A stretch of 20,755 nucleotides of DNA, from contig WKLE02001172.1 of NCBI GenBank assembly GCA_014885115.2, positions 1-20,755 on the forward strand, read 5' to 3'. The stretch's first letter is position 1. Each line of letters starts with the position of its first letter. This document shows positions 18,101 to 20,755 of the stretch, piece by piece. A program made the position numbers and the translations under genes. This stretch comes from Asterionellopsis glacialis (Eukaryota > Bacillariophyta > Plagiogrammaphyceae > Rhaphoneidales > Asterionellopsidaceae). The notes under the pieces were generated by a model that was not told the DNA's origin, did not search any database, and was given only the letters and a program-made list of their open reading frames with translations.

Positions 18101-20372
18101 ACCGTCTCCTGACAAAGCCAGAAGCAACGTAGCCCCCAAAATGACGGATCTTTTGCCCACTCCAAGCGAAACTGTGTTATTAATTATGTCCGCGGTGTTT
18201 GACAATGGGCTTAGCAAGTCAATTGGACCTCCTACGCTATGGAGATTTTTGATAAATGCATTAGATATTTGGAACTGAATATCGGTGAAAAAACCACCGA
18301 TGGTGACATTCGTGTTCAGATCCACCAAATTTCCATTATATGTCATCATACCCGCAAATCCTGACTGTCTTTCAGTCAAAGGCTCAATTACTCGTTCGTT
18401 GAATGTATCCACCAAGCCAGTGACCTCATTAACCGTAAGAACGTTTGAAATCAGAACATCCCTAAGTATTGGCATTACATTTCCATACGGTGAGGTACCA
18501 GTTCCACCACGGGCAACAGCGCTCTCTTGCTTCAAAAGAAGATCCCGAAGATCCAGATTTCTCGGTTGTGGTGGTACGATAGGAGCAGGACAAGGCTGGT
18601 CTTCTAAGATACTTTGTAACTTCTCGTTAAGAGAATCTTTAAATTCAGTACGAAAGAAATTTGGCAGAGCTTCGACAATAATGTCGTCATAAAACTCGTA
18701 AATGGTATCAACAAGGGTAGAAATCAAATTGTTCAGTCCTTGAGAAGCAAAACCGCCTACTGTAGGCGTCTCGATATCGCCTAAGTCTATAGATAAATGC
18801 GCTATCTCAAAATCGAACGTTGTGGACATGAGACAGGGCAACAGGTTATCAGTATGTAACAGAGGTCCAAGATAAAAGTCGCCAAATTGGCTTTCATCAA
18901 TTGCTACCAGGATCGCAAGATCGATATTGAAGTTTTTCATTTTCAAACCAACAGTAGCCGTCTCTGTAAGCGTAGAGCCTGTATCTGATAATAGATCGAG
19001 TATAATTTCCAATTCAATATCAAGAAACTCCCACGTTAGTAATGTTTGCAAAGTGTACTGTCCGATAATAGCCGGGGGTTTGAACTCTTTGAAAGAGTCT
19101 AGGCCTCGAACTTTTATCTTGTCCAGTTTAATACTTGCTTGAATCAAACTCTTGTCTCCTCCTTCCCAGAGACTTAGGCCACCCGAAGTAAATTCTGAAA
19201 TGACCAATGAAAAAGCTCCGTCTTCATCCAGAATGGAGTCCCGGAGGAAGGTGTTAATGTAAAGATCGTTATCATTGGGATCGTTCACAGTCTGGTTGAG
19301 TAGCTCGTTTATCGTGTTTAAAATTGACTCCAAACCTTTGGCAATATCAGAATCGGCAGGTTTTTGAAAATCTACGATTGACACGCCCTCTGGAACGACC
19401 AAAGCATTTTCTGCAGCAAGGGGGTCATCTATACCGACGGTTGTTTCTAAGTATGGATCTAGCATATCATTCACTCCTTCGAGGATATTTGAAACAGATG
19501 TGCTTGTGAAGTTTTCAATTGAATCACATACCTTTTTTTCAACTAGGCCTTCAATAGCATTGCCGATGAGATTTTGGAAGACATTAATGTTAATAATATT
19601 GGAAAGAGGGGTGTCTCCATCTAATTGTAAGTTTTCAATATTAATTTCAGACACACAGTTTTCAGATGTAGCAGAATCTGGAGGTCCATCTTCTGGGTGC
19701 AGTAATACTATGTCCACCGACAAACTATTATCTTCAGTTATTCCACTTCCCGACCCTTCACCTGGTGATCCAAAGCCCAGGGAGTAATCGTATTCAATAA
19801 AGCAAGTCATATCTAGATCGTAAACAACGAGACTGAGAGTGGTAGAAGTAGAACCAGGTTTAGGTGTTACTACAATATTGCCAATATAGATATCTGTACA
19901 TTGTAGGTTCTAGAGATACACCGAAAAAAGAGGAAAGAAAGATTAGACGGTGAGAAAAAAAAAGGAATAGAAATGGGCGTCCTCTGTTGGAAAAATAATC
20001 GCGAAGCGCTTTAGTTCTCACCTTGAGATTGAGTACAAGTGTCCTAAATCCAAGATTTTGTTCAACAGTCTGATTGGGAAGGTCGAAAACCACACCTCGA
20101 AGAAATTGATTTACGCTTTCAAAGTCTCCAAGGCTCCTAGTGGAAAATAAATCTTGAAGTATTCGATTGTTGTAAGAAGCAATAAAATCATTATCTCTCT
20201 GATCTTTCTCAAAGTATGTTGGTCTATTATTGTTTCCAAGTTGGACCTCCAACTGGCGATCATGTTGTTTGATACTGATAAATTCATCGCTTGCTGAGGT
20301 GATGCTCGAAACAGCAAACGTTCGATCCCAGGACGACAAAAAAATCAACAAAAACAGCAGTACAAGCATCAT
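15134..20372 (-). CDS. BPI/LBP-like (TULIP) lumenal region fused to tandem PqiA-like membrane modules
   Basis: Four exons on the minus strand (20372-20022, 19909-18103, 18010-16259, 16149-15134) join into 1641 residues ending in TGA. The first ATG in frame is 20372. Residues 1-19 form a signal peptide (LVLLFLLIFLSS). A long lumenal region (to about 894) carries many N-glycosylation sequons. In it, LVLNLKNLQC leads to CVSEINIENLQL (Cys202) and, after a helix, LVEKKVC (Cys245). This follows the disulfide-plus-helix layout of BPI/LBP N-terminal domains. Similar strand-helix blocks recur further on (GLNNLISTLVDTIYEFYDD; AFIKNLHSVGGPIDLLSPL). After TM1 (895-918) come two four-helix modules, TM2-5 (974-1146) and TM6-9 (1211-1409). 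Both share a WF[LA]P...RR...W...D[IV]FV signature of PqiA/LetA proteins. The usual CxxC zinc-ribbon pairs are absent. A 230-residue Ser/His-rich cytosolic tail ends the chain. Lipid transfer at a secretory-route membrane is inferred from both families. Confidence 0.72.
16150..16258 (-). other. Intron 3 of the TULIP-PqiA gene (109 bp)
   Basis: The donor is TCTTG|GTATGT and the acceptor is TTATCGCAG|GAT, minus strand. It is phase 1: G plus GA makes Gly. The joined sequence (IQSLG-LLLQWFAPMDD) restores a membrane helix and the WFAP motif that matches the first module's WFLP motif. That internal match is strong evidence for this junction. Confidence 0.88.
18011..18102 (-). other. Intron 2 of the TULIP-PqiA gene (92 bp)
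   Basis: The donor is GAGACG|GTAAGTAG and the acceptor is GATATATCAG|ATGAC, minus strand. It is phase 1: G plus AT makes an Asp codon, giving LSGD-DDLEIWNEV. The upstream frame hits TAG right after the donor, so splicing is required to continue. Confidence 0.83.
19910..20021 (-). other. Intron 1 of the TULIP-PqiA gene (112 bp)
   Basis: On the minus strand the donor is CTCAAG|GTGAGA and the acceptor is GTATCTCTAG|AAC. It is phase 0: the joined reading LNLK-NLQCTDIY continues in frame to the long second exon. Splicing places a conserved-looking strand across the junction, which supports the model. Confidence 0.85.
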
Positions 20373-20755
20373 TTTGAGTATTTCTAGTTTCAAATTTTAT
20401 AACTCAAAAGCGTTGCGTAATTTTTAATTTGAAAGATTCCAATTTGTACATCCAAGTTAATTATGTTCAATTTCTTTCATTCAGTTTTGTCGCGATGTTA
20501 TCAGATGATGTTATTCGGAAAACGCAGTTATTGTTCCTTGTCTATCTTCTGCTCTTTCAAATATTTTTTTACAAGAGTTTTTTACACGAACCGCAGTTAG
20601 AGAGTTCGTATTCTCCCGACCGGACTATTTACTGTTCGCGGTTTTCATCTTGTTTCTCATAGGCCTAGGTCCTACCTGTACGGGTATGGAAGTAGGTCCT
20701 ACATACCCAGGTAATTACTCTGCTGTACATGATGGTAAGAGCATTTTTTACACTA
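20373..20755. other. Upstream region of the TULIP-PqiA gene with further repeat copies
   Basis: This region holds the presumed promoter and 5' UTR of the minus-strand gene starting at 20372. It is AT-rich up to about 20650. From about 20660 to the window end it carries two GGTCCTAC copies plus ACCTGTAC and CCCAGGTAA, the same short-repeat vocabulary as the 8400-9330 island. No gene is seen; the frame at 20429-20662 is low-complexity and unconvincing. Confidence 0.55.

Overview
The window looks like nuclear DNA of a stramenopile alga, most likely a diatom. Genes carry short GT-AG introns (92 to 118 bp where the reading frame fixes them). Intergenic DNA is AT-rich, with no operon-like packing and no bacterial promoters. 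Several products are secreted or membrane proteins of the diatom style: signal peptide, low-complexity Lys-, Glu- or Thr/Pro-rich stretches, a Cys-bearing domain and one C-terminal membrane helix. The species cannot be fixed from the sequence alone.

Layout from left to right. 1-2112: AT-rich, no gene, containing an inverted CGCGCC-type motif pair. 2113-6223 (+): two-exon gene for a 1330-residue nuclear protein with two SANT/Myb-like modules, resembling GON4L/YARP proteins. 6224-6725: short convergent spacer. 6726-8351 (-): 541-residue charged, coiled-coil protein of unknown function, with hints of an untranslated or missing 5' exon. 8352-9971: gene-free, containing an island of TACCAGGTAC-like repeats. 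9972-12102 (-): two-exon gene for a 671-residue type I membrane protein with a 24-bp tandem repeat (SKDPxKTx), a Lys/Gly-rich stretch and a SEA-like domain. 12103-13146: divergent promoter region, including a probable intron in the 5' UTR of the next gene. 13147-14646 (+): very acidic, Cys-containing, signal-peptide-bearing type I membrane protein with C-ending codon preference, suggesting strong expression. 15134-20372 (-): four-exon gene for a 1641-residue protein that joins a large lumenal BPI/LBP-like (TULIP) region to two PqiA-like membrane modules. 20373-20755: upstream sequence with more GGTCCTAC/CCAGGTA repeats.

The genes do not form an obvious pathway. Three of the five encode secretory-route membrane proteins (9972-12102, 13147-14646, 15134-20372). 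The first two are divergently transcribed from one shared intergenic region and have similar architecture, including RxL motifs of the kind processed in diatom silica-associated proteins. The most notable item is the TULIP-PqiA fusion: a lipid-binding-type lumenal region on the same chain as a membrane module whose bacterial relatives work with lipid-transporting MCE proteins. All splice models were built by hand from GT-AG sites and reading-frame continuity.
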